Assembly: GCA_945861965.1 (NCBI GenBank)
Contig: CAMAWM010000017.1
Span: forward strand, 1 to 43,389
Source: Chitinophaga pinensis
Lineage (GTDB): Bacteria; Bacteroidota; Bacteroidia; UKL13-3
DNA length: 43,389 nt
Direction of reading: 5' to 3'
How positions within the stretch are numbered: the stretch's first letter is position 1; each line of letters begins with the position of its first letter. The position numbers were made by a program, and so were the translations under genes. Shown piece after piece: positions 35,021-43,389 of this stretch. The notes under the pieces are model-generated. The model saw only the letters and a list, made by a program, of their open reading frames with translations, did no database searches and was not told the origin of the DNA.

Positions 35021-36901
35021 TTATTTTACAACCAATACCGGAATATTTACTGCATGTCTTACTGCATCAACAGTTGATCCGAATATCAAATCTTTCAAAA
35101 CTTGGTGGCCATGCGCTCCCATCACCAGCAAATCAATGTTATTTTTTTCTACAATATTTGCAATGTTGCTTGATCGTTTTCCGTATCCTAATTCAAATTT
35201 TGTGTTGTATCCTTCGGCTATTAAATCTTCAACATACAAAGAAATATTTTGAATGTCTTTTTTGGATTCTGCATCCATAACATCTTTTCCTATTCTTCGT
35301 GCAACTGCAGATTCTACAATGTGAATGAGCAAATAATTAGCTTCTTTGCCACCAATCGAAATTGCGTGTTGTATTGTAGTTTCATCTTGTTTGCTGAAAT
35401 CAACTGTAATTGCAATTTGCTTATAATTTGTTTGTGTTTTCAAACTTAGTTTTTGTACTTCAGCATGAGGAATAATTTGTTTTTCAGTTTCAATTTTTGA
35501 CACAAATGGATTAAATATTATATAAAGTAATAGAGCTAGTGCAAAAACGATAACACATAAAATAATTAGTTGTATCCACCATTGGCCTTGTTCCATAGTT
35601 TGCATAAAAGCAGAAACTACTTCGTACACTAATTTCATGTTCAAGCTAATTATTATTGCTGCTGAAATCCAAGCTAAAGTTTTTACGATTTTGCCAATTG
35701 CAAAATCATTCATCAGTTTTTTATTGCTGTTAAAATGAATGAGAGGAACTACAGCAAATCCCAATTGTAAACTTAAAATTACTTGGCTTAAAACTAAAAG
35801 TTCATCTAGTTTATCTTCGCCAAAATATAAGATTGTAAACATGGCTGGAATTACTGCAATCATTCTTGTTAGCAGCCTTCTAATCCATGGCGAAATGCGC
35901 AAGTTCAAATAGCCTTCCATTACTATTTGCCCAGCTAAAGTGCCTGTAATTGTTGAGCTTTGACCAGAACAAATTAAAGCAATTGCAAATAGGGTAGGAG
36001 CTAAATTTCCAAAAAGACTTTGCAGTAAAATATGTGCGTCTTTTATTCTTGTTATTTCATTGTAACCAAATTTATAAAAGGCAGTTGCTGCTAAAATTAA
36101 AATGGCTGCGTTGACAAAAAATGCCAAATTGAGCGCAATTGCTGAGTCAATAAAATTGTATTTAATAGCACGTTTAATTCCTTCTTTGTCTTTATCAAAT
36201 TTGCGTGTTTGAACCAATGAACTATGAAGGTATAAATTATGAGGCATCACAGTTGCTCCAATAATTCCAATGGCAATGTACAATGCATTTCCACTGAGCG
36301 ATGATGGCATAAATCCTTTTAATACATCACTTACAACTGGCTTAACAATAAAAATTTCAGTCAAAAAAGAAAGACCAATAATTGTTACTAAACTAAAAAT
36401 AAAAAGTTCCAAGCTTCTGATGCCTTTATTAATTAAAAAAAGAAGAATAAACGTATCGAAAACTGTAATGATCACACCATACACCATTGGCAATCCAAAA
36501 AGTAAATTCAAACCAATTGCCATTCCTATAATTTCGGCAAGGTCACAAGCTGCGATTGCAATTTCAGCAAATACATAAAGTGAAATATTTACCCATTGCG
36601 GATATTGTTGTCGTGATGCTTGAGCCAAATCCCAACCTTTAACAATTCCTAATCGAGCAGCTAAATTTTGCAGCAAAATGGCCATCAAGTTGCTCATCAA
36701 CAATATCCAAATTAATGAATATCCAAATTGACTTCCCCCTTGAATATCAGTTGCCCAGTTTCCGGGATCCATGTATCCAACAGAAACAAGATAGGCAGGT
36801 CCGGCAAATGCTAGCAAGGTTTTCCAACGATTTTTCAATTTTGGAATTGTTACACTTTCGTGTACTTCGCTCAATGACTTATCGGATGAATTCTTATTCA
36901 T
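35021..36901 (-). CDS. Nramp-family divalent metal transporter fused to universal stress domain
   Basis: 626 residues. The N-terminal about 440 residues are an Nramp/MntH transporter of about 11 membrane helices, with the metal-binding DPGN motif at 45-48 (GYMDPGNW) and the MPH motif at 219-221 (ATVMPHNLYLHS). After helix-rich residues to about 470 comes a UspA domain (about 485-626) with a complete G-2X-G-9X-G-S nucleotide motif: GAHG, nine residues, then GS. The cation is probably Mn(II) or Fe(II), driven by protons. It starts two bases after the regulator stop and belongs to its operon. The Nramp-Usp fusion is a known arrangement in this phylum, and ATP or AMP binding by the tail could tune transport. 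Confidence 0.92.
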   Translation of the reverse strand: MNKNSSDKSLSEVHESVTIPKLKNRWKTLLAFAGPAYLVSVGYMDPGNWATDIQGGSQFGYSLIWILLMSNLMAILLQNLAARLGIVKGWDLAQASRQQYPQWVNISLYVFAEIAIAACDLAEIIGMAIGLNLLFGLPMVYGVIITVFDTFILLFLINKGIRSLELFIFSLVTIIGLSFLTEIFIVKPVVSDVLKGFMPSSLSGNALYIAIGIIGATVMPHNLYLHSSLVQTRKFDKDKEGIKRAIKYNFIDSAIALNLAFFVNAAILILAATAFYKFGYNEITRIKDAHILLQSLFGNLAPTLFAIALICSGQSSTITGTLAGQIVMEGYLNLRISPWIRRLLTRMIAVIPAMFTILYFGEDKLDELLVLSQVILSLQLGFAVVPLIHFNSNKKLMNDFAIGKIVKTLAWISAAIIISLNMKLVYEVVSAFMQTMEQGQWWIQLIILCVIVFALALLLYIIFNPFVSKIETEKQIIPHAEVQKLSLKTQTNYKQIAITVDFSKQDETTIQHAISIGGKEANYLLIHIVESAVARRIGKDVMDAESKKDIQNISLYVEDLIAEGYNTKFELGYGKRSSNIANIVEKNNIDLLVMGAHGHQVLKDLIFGSTVDAVRHAVNIPVLVVK

Positions 36902-36902
36902 T

Positions 36903-37565
36903 TCACGAATCGATTTTTACTAAAATGTTTTTTGCGACATCAAAACTTATTTGCAATTCAATGTTTCTATTAACTTTAATATTGTGCGATTGGTCAAATT
37001 CATTGATGGTTGAAACCTGAATTTTTGAACCCGGCATTAAATTTATTTTTTGAAGGTGCTTTAAAAAAATAGTTCTGTGATCAACCACTCCAACTACTAC
37101 ACAGCGGTCTCCTTTTTTTAAGTTTGATAAAGTAACAACATCGTGCATTTTTATTTCTCCGTTTTTGCCTGGTATTGGATCTCCATGTGGATCATGAGCT
37201 GGATAACCCAAAAAATCATCCAATTTATCAATTAAAGTTTCTGATTGTATGTGTTCAAGTTGTTCTGCAATTTCATGCACTTCATCCCACTTAAAATTTA
37301 ATTTATTGTGCAAAAAAGTTTCCCAAAGTCTATGTTTTCTAACTGTATCAATTGCTACTTTTCTGCCTTTTGCACTAAGTTTTACGCCTTTGTATTTTTC
37401 GTATTTTAGCAATTGTTTTTCAGCTAATTTTTTGACCATATCTGTAACAGATGCAGCTTTAGTTTGCATGGCATCAGCAATAGCATTGGTGGTAATTTCG
37501 CCTGCTTTATTATCTGAAAGTTTGTAAATAGCTTTCAGATAATTTTCTTCTGTAAATGAGTACAT
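36903..37565 (-). CDS. DtxR/MntR-family metal-dependent transcriptional regulator
   Basis: 220 residues in three parts: winged helix (about 1-65, with NYLKAIYKLSDNKAGEITTNAIADAM and TKAASVTDMVKKLAEKQLLKYEKYKGVKLS), a dimerisation domain (about 66-145, with EVHEIAEQLEH and GYPAHDPHGDPIPGKNGE), and a C-terminal FeoA/SH3-like domain (LSNLKKGDRCVVVGV). Metal ligands at the primary site map to Glu101, Glu104 and His105; Glu101 stands where DtxR has Cys102 and MntR has Glu99. The N-terminal ligand position (DtxR Met10, MntR Asp8) is Asn8, so metal preference is uncertain. The Nramp gene follows with no spacer. A 20-bp palindrome lies 22 bp upstream, probably for autoregulation. Confidence 0.9.
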   Translation of the reverse strand: MYSFTEENYLKAIYKLSDNKAGEITTNAIADAMQTKAASVTDMVKKLAEKQLLKYEKYKGVKLSAKGRKVAIDTVRKHRLWETFLHNKLNFKWDEVHEIAEQLEHIQSETLIDKLDDFLGYPAHDPHGDPIPGKNGEIKMHDVVTLSNLKKGDRCVVVGVVDHRTIFLKHLQKINLMPGSKIQVSTINEFDQSHNIKVNRNIELQISFDVAKNILVKIDS

Positions 37566-37584
37566 ATCGGGTTTAAAAATACAA

Positions 37585-37613
37585 TTTTTAGACTAATCTA
37601 AAAATATTTTTAG
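37585..37613 (-). promoter_or_regulatory. Probable DtxR-family operator at regulator promoter
   Basis: TTTTTAGACTAATCTAAAAA (37585-37604) is a perfect 20-bp palindrome. It overlaps a second perfect palindrome, CTAAAAATATTTTTAG (37598-37613). Half-sites start at 37587, 37597 and 37608. The segment 37587-37613 matches the site upstream of the di-heme gene (10121-10147) at 24 of 27 bases. Confidence 0.75.
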
Positions 37614-37655
37614 GAAAGTATTAAATTTAAAACTGCTTTTGTAGGTTTGATGGTA

Positions 37656-38720
37656 TTATCTACCGCTAACTTTTAGGTAGCTAACATGTGATCGAACGGC
37701 TGCTAAAACGCTTGGGAATTCAATATATTTAATATTAAACTGCTCGCAGGTTTCTTTAACTAATTTACTTATTTGAGGATAATGAATGTGACTTATTTTT
37801 GGAAATAAATGATGCTCTATTTGAAAATTCAATCCTCCAGTAAACCACGATACAATTTTACTTTTTGTTGAAAAATTAGCTGTTGTTTTTATTTGATGAA
37901 CAGCCCATTCTTCTTCAATTTGATTTGCATCATTGCTTACTTCAGGGAAGTGAGCTCCTTCTACTACATGTGCTAACTGAAATACAATACTGATAATAAA
38001 ACCAGTTACAACTGCAATCAAAGAATAGCCAATAATTGTATCAATTAAACCAACTTTAAAGATTGGAAGAATTATAAAAGCGACAACGTAAAGAATTTTT
38101 GTTGCCCAAAATATGATGTGTTCTCTTACAATAAATTTTTTAATTGAACTATTGGCAACTTTTAATCTGAAGTATTTATCAAAGTCTTGATAAAATACCC
38201 AAAAAAGGTACGTTGTGGTATAAAGCAAAGCCCAATAAACATGTTGAAAACGGTGGTACCAAAATTTTGGTTGATTTTGATTTGTTCTAATCCATGGTTC
38301 AATATCAATGTCATCGTCCATTCCCTGAACATTGGTGTAAGTGTGGTGGTTTATATTGTGTTTTATTTTCCATAAATAGGAACTAGCACCCATTATATTA
38401 AGTGAATAAACCATTGTATTGTTCACCCATTTTCTTTTTGAGAAACTACCATGCCCACTGTCGTGCATTACATTAAATCCAATTCCGGCAAGTGATCCGC
38501 CTAATAATGCACAGATGAATAAAGACAATCCAACGGATGGTGTGAAGAAAACAAGTATTGTATAAAAACTAAAAGCAAGTGATAATAAAATAATTGCTTT
38601 TATGTAAATTTTGTAATTCCCTGTTGGTTTAATATTTTTTGAAGTAAAATAATGATCGACTTTTTCTTTAAGGGCAATTGAAAAAACATTGTTCTTATTG
38701 TTGAAGGATACTTTCGACAT
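37656..38720 (-). CDS. Membrane fatty acid (acyl-CoA) desaturase
   Basis: 354 residues. The three histidine boxes of the membrane desaturase family are in place: HDSGH (86-90), HNINHH (121-126) and QIEHH (300-304). The Gln at the start of the third box is the front-end or linoleoyl-type form, although no cytochrome b5 domain is present. Hydrophobic helices occur at about 40-85 and 205-255. It inserts a cis double bond in acyl chains at a di-iron centre, using ferredoxin or a separate cytochrome as donor. Its promoter and any temperature control are not evident. It stands alone between the regulator and the small membrane protein, with 285 bp upstream that show no clear element. Confidence 0.9.
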   Translation of the reverse strand: MSKVSFNNKNNVFSIALKEKVDHYFTSKNIKPTGNYKIYIKAIILLSLAFSFYTILVFFTPSVGLSLFICALLGGSLAGIGFNVMHDSGHGSFSKRKWVNNTMVYSLNIMGASSYLWKIKHNINHHTYTNVQGMDDDIDIEPWIRTNQNQPKFWYHRFQHVYWALLYTTTYLFWVFYQDFDKYFRLKVANSSIKKFIVREHIIFWATKILYVVAFIILPIFKVGLIDTIIGYSLIAVVTGFIISIVFQLAHVVEGAHFPEVSNDANQIEEEWAVHQIKTTANFSTKSKIVSWFTGGLNFQIEHHLFPKISHIHYPQISKLVKETCEQFNIKYIEFPSVLAAVRSHVSYLKVSGR

Positions 38721-39005
38721 TCTTTTTATTGGATATTAAAATTCGAAAGTATGTCTATAATCCACAATAAAAAACCGACAAACGATATATTTACAATAAA
38801 TGTAAATCAATATGTCCAAATTCTTTGATAATAGTGTATGTAATTGAATATATGATATTTAATAAGTAATGTATTTAGTTGATAAATCTTATACTTTCCG
38901 AGGTTCGTAGATCTTCTAAAATCACTTCTGAATCGATTTTAATTTTATTAGCAGTATTTCATTAATTAATACAATTTCTATTACATTTGTTACCTCCTTT
39001 TAGTT

Positions 39006-39167
39006 ATGATTAAAAAATTTTTAGCATACATCAAATTCTGGAAAAAAGTTGAAGAAACTGACATTCCTTCAACTTTTAACTTGCGCATTATGCATGGCAT
39101 TAATCGGATCTCAATTATTGTGTTCATTTTGGCAGTTATTGTAATGATTGTGCGATTTGTTTTTTGA
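39006..39167 (+). CDS. Small single-span membrane protein (DUF6728-like)
   Basis: A 53-residue open frame from ATG to TGA. It has a basic amphipathic start (MIKKFLAYIKFWKKVEE), then TDIPSTFNLRIMHGINRIS, and one membrane span at about residues 37-53 (IIVFILAVIVMIVRFVF). The MHGIN-I-S-I segment before a single helix resembles the short DUF6728 family of Bacteroidota. It lies 48 bp before the zinc peptidase gene and in the same direction. Function unknown. The match to DUF6728 is from memory of the pattern, not from a search. Confidence 0.6.
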   Translation: MIKKFLAYIKFWKKVEETDIPSTFNLRIMHGINRISIIVFILAVIVMIVRFVF

Positions 39168-39215
39168 AAGGAACAATTTTTGACATTTCTAAATTGAATT
39201 AAACTAAAATTAATA

Positions 39216-39896
39216 ATGGACTACTTCGTATTAGTATTGCTGCCACTTGGATTAAGCTTTTTCATTGGTTGGCGTTTTAAAAAGAAAGCAAAAGAATACT
39301 CTCAAATTGGATTGGCAAATGGAATGACAGGTGCGGAAATTGCAAAGCACATGTTGAATGATAATGGAATTTTTGATGTTTCAATAACATCAACTCAAGG
39401 AACTCTTAGCGACCATTACAATCCGGTATCAAAAACAGTAAATCTTAGTCACGATGTTTATTATGGTCGTAGCGTGATGAGCGCTGCCGTTGCAGCTCAT
39501 GAGTGTGGTCATGCCGTCCAGCATGCTCGAGCTTATGCGCCTTTGCAATTTCGTTCATCAATAATTCCTTTTGTGAGCATTGCTTCAAATTGGGTTCAAT
39601 GGATTTTATTGGCCGGAGTTCTTGCAATAAATTTTACACAGTCAACTTTAATTTTACAAATTGGTGTGCTGCTTTTTGCTGTTACAACATTTTTTTCAAT
39701 CGTAACTTTACCGGTTGAATACGATGCTAGCCGTAGAGCTCTAGCTTGGCTTAACGAGAAAAATTATTTAAGTCACGATGAAGCACCTGTAGCTAAAAGT
39801 GCTTTGCAATGGGCCGGAAGCACATATTTAATTGCAGCATTGGCTTCAATTGGCACCTTGCTTTATTATATGAATATGTTGAACAGAAGGAATTAG
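39216..39896 (+). CDS. Membrane zinc metallopeptidase (Zn_peptidase_2-like)
   Basis: 226 residues. The N-terminus is a membrane helix (about 3-20), and the active-site HECGH motif is at 95-99 with the expected AAVAAHECGHAVQHA context. A glutamate in VEYDASRRA (Glu168) is the likely third zinc ligand. Two more hydrophobic stretches lie at about 118-140 and 145-165, and a final one near 205. It matches the neutral zinc metallopeptidase family of membrane proteins found widely in bacteria. Substrate unknown; it may take part in membrane-protein quality control. Confidence 0.88.
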   Translation: MDYFVLVLLPLGLSFFIGWRFKKKAKEYSQIGLANGMTGAEIAKHMLNDNGIFDVSITSTQGTLSDHYNPVSKTVNLSHDVYYGRSVMSAAVAAHECGHAVQHARAYAPLQFRSSIIPFVSIASNWVQWILLAGVLAINFTQSTLILQIGVLLFAVTTFFSIVTLPVEYDASRRALAWLNEKNYLSHDEAPVAKSALQWAGSTYLIAALASIGTLLYYMNMLNRRN

Positions 39897-40006
39897 TTGA
39901 TTAGTTTATGATTCTTCTTTTTTAGGTTAAGTAAAATTAATAAATATGACATTGAATTACAGAAAATATGTTTATACTTTGCAGTACATTTATAAATATC
40001 AGAATT

Positions 40007-40384
40007 ATGAACAAATTTGTAAAATCAATGATACTAACAATTGGATTGTTAGTATTAGCACAAAACTCAAATGCCCAATGTCAAGTTCGCGTAATTAATA
40101 ATACTGGATGTGGTACTTACGACATTGATATTAACTGGCTTGGTGGTTCATTATCAGGACAACCAATTAACTCAACTCTTAATACAACTATACCAGTTGG
40201 GGGCTGTCCTGCAATTACCGATGTTACAGTAAATGAAAGTACAACAGCTAGTAGTGTAAATATACTACCAGCTGCGGCTACTAGCATAGGTACATGTAGT
40301 TCCGGCAGCACACAAATTGCTTGGACTGTTACTTGCTGGACTGGCTGTGGCGGCACCAGTTATGTTGAGATTACGATTTATTGA
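40007..40384 (+). CDS. Small secreted Cys-rich protein, unrecognised
   Basis: 125 residues from the ATG at 40007; an in-frame ATG at 39968 would add 13 residues before a normal signal peptide, so I prefer the inner start. The signal peptide ends near NAQC (residue 23). The mature part is Thr, Ser, Asn and Gly rich with six Cys, including TGCG near its start and the C-terminal TCWTGCGG, and strands such as VRVINNTGCGTYDIDINWLGG that suggest a small beta-sandwich with disulfides. No family recognised. It lies 30 bp before the giant beta-helix gene in the same direction, and may be co-expressed with it. Confidence 0.65.
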   Translation: MNKFVKSMILTIGLLVLAQNSNAQCQVRVINNTGCGTYDIDINWLGGSLSGQPINSTLNTTIPVGGCPAITDVTVNESTTASSVNILPAAATSIGTCSSGSTQIAWTVTCWTGCGGTSYVEITIY

Positions 40385-40414
40385 TTTATATTTAAGGTGT
40401 AACTAAAACTTAAA

Positions 40415-43389
40415 ATGAAATACAAATTTTATGTGAAGAGTATTATAATGCTGTCCGTATTTTTAATTAATCATTTTAAATTACACGCTGTTCAACTAAA
40501 CGGGTTTTATACTATAAACCCGACTTTAGCTGCAAGTACCACTAATTTTCGTGATTTTTCATCTGTAACCACTTACCTGACAGGCAATGGAACAAGAACA
40601 GATGGAGGACCAACAAATTCTTCTCCTTTTGGAGTTTCAGGCAATGTTTTTTTTCAAATTGCTTCTGGAACATATAATTTAACTTCTAGCATAAGTATTC
40701 CAGCAATTGTTGGAACAAGTATGATTAGTATGGTTACATTTGATGGTGGAAACTCAAGCGCATGTTTTATCGCTGGCAATTTTGCTTCATCAGCTACAGT
40801 TGTTTTGAATCAATGCAACTATGTTAGGTTTCGTAATATCACTATTACCAATCAATCGAATATGCAATGTACAGGATTTGCAATATTGGGGAATACATCT
40901 AATAATGCCGGAACAGGTTGTGCGTTACAAAATTGTATCATAAATTTACCTAATACTTTTTTCCCTTCTCAAAGTTGTGGAGTAAATGTAAGTTCATCTC
41001 CTATTTATACCTCTACCTCGGCTGTAAATGTAGACTCTGTTTTAATTGATAGTAATGCTATCAATGGGGGCTATTACGGTATTTATGTGCGTGGAAATAG
41101 CTCAGGCTCATGCAATACAGGTATAAAAATAAGAAGCAATAGAATAGAACAAAGTTATGCAAGCGGAATTTTTGCTGAGTATATTTATAACGCGTTGGAT
41201 GTTATGAATAACAATATCAACATGAGAGCATCCGGGAATAATTCCGGCTCTGCCATTTTTTTACGCTTTGGACAGAATAATTCTATTTATTCTTATCAGA
41301 TAACAGGTAATATAATTAAAAATGCCCCGGCACGTGGAATATACTTAACAGGTATAACAGGTAATTCCAATAACCCAGTAAAAATTTTCAATAATATGAT
41401 ATGTGGAGGGTTTAGCAGTAATTCAAATAATTATGGAATATCTATATCGACAGGAAGTTCAGGGTATGCAGAGATTTATCATAATACAGTATTAATGGAT
41501 TTTATAAGCAATAATGTGAATGGATTGAGTATTGGCTCGGGTAACTATACGGTAAAAAATAATATTTTTATTTGCAATATTTCATCAACCACAGGAACTA
41601 TTTTTCCGGTTTATATGAATGCAACTACCGGAGTAACCTTAAACATAAACTACAATATTTACTATAATACGGCCAATACCAATGTAATTTATCGTGGGGG
41701 GATTAGTTATACATCTTCAACTTTTAAAACTACAACAGCAGGTGGAGACAGTTCATATTGGATGAAACCTGATTTTGTAAGTAACTCAGACTGCCATTTA
41801 TTAAACGCTTGTTCGGCTTTCAGAGGAGTTAATTTGACTGCAAGTGTGGCTGATGACATTGATGGTCAAACCCGTTCTACGTCTCCACATATTGGATGTG
41901 ATGAGATTTCTACATACTCCAATGATTTATCGGTTACAAAATTACTAAGTCCTGTATTCCCAATATCTTCTGGTACTCAGAACCTACAAATAAGTGTAGT
42001 TAATGCCGGTTCAAATACCGATACTACCTTCAATATTTCTTACAAACTAAATAACGGCACACCTCGTTTGTTATCATGGCATGGCATACTTAATCCATGT
42101 GACACAGCTATCATAACATTTTCAGGTACAAATCAAATTAATTTGTTAAGTGGTGTAAATTATCTGAAAATTTATACTTCGATGCCAAATACTGTTAATG
42201 ATAACAATCTTTTAAACGACACACTAAATATAGAACTTTCAACGCCTTTGAACGGAAATTATTTAATTGGCTCCGCACCATCGGATTTCATAGATTTGGT
42301 TTCCGCGGTTAATGCACTAAAGCTAAGAGGAGTAAACGGTACAGTAACATTTAATATAAAATCTGGAATATATTCTCAAAGTATAACCTTAGATTCAATA
42401 TCAGGTATTTCGGCAAACAATAGGGTAACATTTAAGTCTTTGCAAAACATAGCAGACAGTGTAATGTTAACTTGTGGTTCTACAGATGCATATATCATTC
42501 GTTTTCTTAATGCATATTATATCAATTTTAAATCAATTCGTTTTGAAGTAACAAGTTTCTCTGTGTCTAATGTCATAAATATTAACGGAACTTCTGCTTT
42601 CGACACTTTTGAAAATTGTAAAATAATTATTCCAACTTCAACGAATGTTGCAAATACTGCTATCGATATAAAATCAGGTAATTCATTGGCTTTTATAAAT
42701 AACAGCATATCGGGGGGGTATTATTGTTTATATATATATGGAAGTATTTCTACCAACATAATGAACAATTTTTTATTTGAAAAAAATAGTATAAAAAATT
42801 CTATTTGGTCACTTTTGATTTCTAATGAAAACGCTATGCTTTTTAGAAACAATAAAATCTTTCTTAATGCAGCACAACCTAATGGAACCTCTTATGCAAT
42901 ATTTGCAAGTAATATAAGCAATTCATTAATTTATAATAATATTTTCACTAATGATTCAATGGTTAATCCAAACATTGTTTTAAATGGAAGTCCTTCGCAA
43001 AATGTAAGGATTTATAATAACTCTATTCTAATGTATGCCCTTTCAGCTTCGATTGAATTATATAATCACTCTTCCTCAAGTAGTACCGATATCAGAAATA
43101 ATGCAATAGCTTACCGCCCCCGTGGTGATACCTCTGGTAATTTTTCAATTTATTTTGCATCATTACCAAACGGCACAAATTACACATGCGACTACAATAA
43201 TTATTATACAACAAGTCCTGTGCTAATTTATTGTGGTGGAAATTACCCTAACATCACATCATGGAAACTTGCCTCCCACACCGATACCAACTCGCTTTCC
43301 TACCGCCCCGGTTTTACCAGCAATTTAGATTTAACACCCAATCCTTTTGATTCGGCAAGTTGGAGTTTGAACGGAAGAGCAACACATTT
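40415..43389 (+). CDS. Giant secreted beta-helix protein (3' end outside window)
   Basis: An open frame from ATG at 40415 to the window end, 991 codons with no stop. A signal peptide (residues 1 to about 25, ending LHAV) is followed by a right-handed beta-helix module (about 27-500), a CARDB-like domain (about 505-610), and a second beta-helix module beginning LNGNYLIGSAPSDF at about 611. It is paralogous to the protein at 1-6031: it shares VFPISSGTQNLQ and SLNGRATH-like stretches, and the SYRPGFT segment at its present end matches the minus-strand gene nearly base for base. Expected to be a T9SS-exported surface protein; the sorting tail would lie beyond the window. No enzymatic motif seen. 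Confidence 0.85.
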   Translation, partial: MKYKFYVKSIIMLSVFLINHFKLHAVQLNGFYTINPTLAASTTNFRDFSSVTTYLTGNGTRTDGGPTNSSPFGVSGNVFFQIASGTYNLTSSISIPAIVGTSMISMVTFDGGNSSACFIAGNFASSATVVLNQCNYVRFRNITITNQSNMQCTGFAILGNTSNNAGTGCALQNCIINLPNTFFPSQSCGVNVSSSPIYTSTSAVNVDSVLIDSNAINGGYYGIYVRGNSSGSCNTGIKIRSNRIEQSYASGIFAEYIYNALDVMNNNINMRASGNNSGSAIFLRFGQNNSIYSYQITGNIIKNAPARGIYLTGITGNSNNPVKIFNNMICGGFSSNSNNYGISISTGSSGYAEIYHNTVLMDFISNNVNGLSIGSGNYTVKNNIFICNISSTTGTIFPVYMNATTGVTLNINYNIYYNTANTNVIYRGGISYTSSTFKTTTAGGDSSYWMKPDFVSNSDCHLLNACSAFRGVNLTASVADDIDGQTRSTSPHIGCDEISTYSNDLSVTKLLSPVFPISSGTQNLQISVVNAGSNTDTTFNISYKLNNGTPRLLSWHGILNPCDTAIITFSGTNQINLLSGVNYLKIYTSMPNTVNDNNLLNDTLNIELSTPLNGNYLIGSAPSDFIDLVSAVNALKLRGVNGTVTFNIKSGIYSQSITLDSISGISANNRVTFKSLQNIADSVMLTCGSTDAYIIRFLNAYYINFKSIRFEVTSFSVSNVININGTSAFDTFENCKIIIPTSTNVANTAIDIKSGNSLAFINNSISGGYYCLYIYGSISTNIMNNFLFEKNSIKNSIWSLLISNENAMLFRNNKIFLNAAQPNGTSYAIFASNISNSLIYNNIFTNDSMVNPNIVLNGSPSQNVRIYNNSILMYALSASIELYNHSSSSSTDIRNNAIAYRPRGDTSGNFSIYFASLPNGTNYTCDYNNYYTTSPVLIYCGGNYPNITSWKLASHTDTNSLSYRPGFTSNLDLTPNPFDSASWSLNGRATH

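Overview
The window is AT-rich chromosomal DNA from a member of the Bacteroidota, most likely a free-living Chitinophagales- or Sphingobacteriales-like organism. The evidence is lineage-typical families (DUF4783, DUF4293, Omp28-like lipoproteins, the large IspG form, an Nramp transporter fused to a universal-stress domain, a T9SS sorting tail), promoters of the TTTG / TAnnTTTG type, and nearly no Shine-Dalgarno sequences. No phage, insertion sequence, rRNA or CRISPR array is visible.

Layout. 1-6031 (minus) is the 5' two thousand codons of a giant secreted beta-helix protein that leaves the window. 6032-6530 holds a dispersed inverted repeat, a tRNA-Leu(CAA) with its own promoter, and a terminator. 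6556-10086 (minus) is a tight four-gene cluster: di-heme oxidoreductase lipoprotein, Rieske lipoprotein, outer-membrane porin, and a 2'-5' RNA ligase-like protein with both catalytic histidines replaced. 10173-15280 (minus) holds a T9SS cargo protein and a TonB-dependent receptor. 15437-17209 (plus) holds DUF4783, a four-helix-bundle gene and nadC, with blocks of GTTTnnn heptad repeats around them. 17445-19349 is a pair of Omp28-like lipoproteins. 19400-34147 is mostly housekeeping: plsY, clpS, 3-oxoacid CoA-transferase A/B, mdh, an MlaEF-type ABC pair, an SDR, ispG, an M20 dipeptidase, kdsB, trpS, etfB/etfA. 34148-37565 (minus) is a compact row: DtxR/MntR-type regulator, Nramp-USP transporter, hotdog thioesterase, smpB. 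37656-40384 holds a fatty-acid desaturase, a 53-residue membrane protein, a membrane zinc peptidase and a small Cys-rich secreted protein. 40415 to the end (plus) is a second giant beta-helix protein, paralogous to the first and in opposite orientation.

The most interesting signal is regulatory. A 27-bp stretch upstream of the DtxR-family regulator (37587-37613) recurs with 24 of 27 identities upstream of the di-heme oxidoreductase cluster 27 kb away (10121-10147). Both copies are built from TTTAGA / TCTAAA half-sites about one helical turn apart. This suggests that the metal-sensing regulator controls the porin-Rieske-di-heme cluster as well as its own Nramp operon, so that cluster is a candidate metal (iron or manganese) acquisition or redox system. 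A second signal is the 7-bp-period GTTTnnn repeat blocks that bracket the four-helix-bundle gene and recur as a gene-less inverted pair after nadC.
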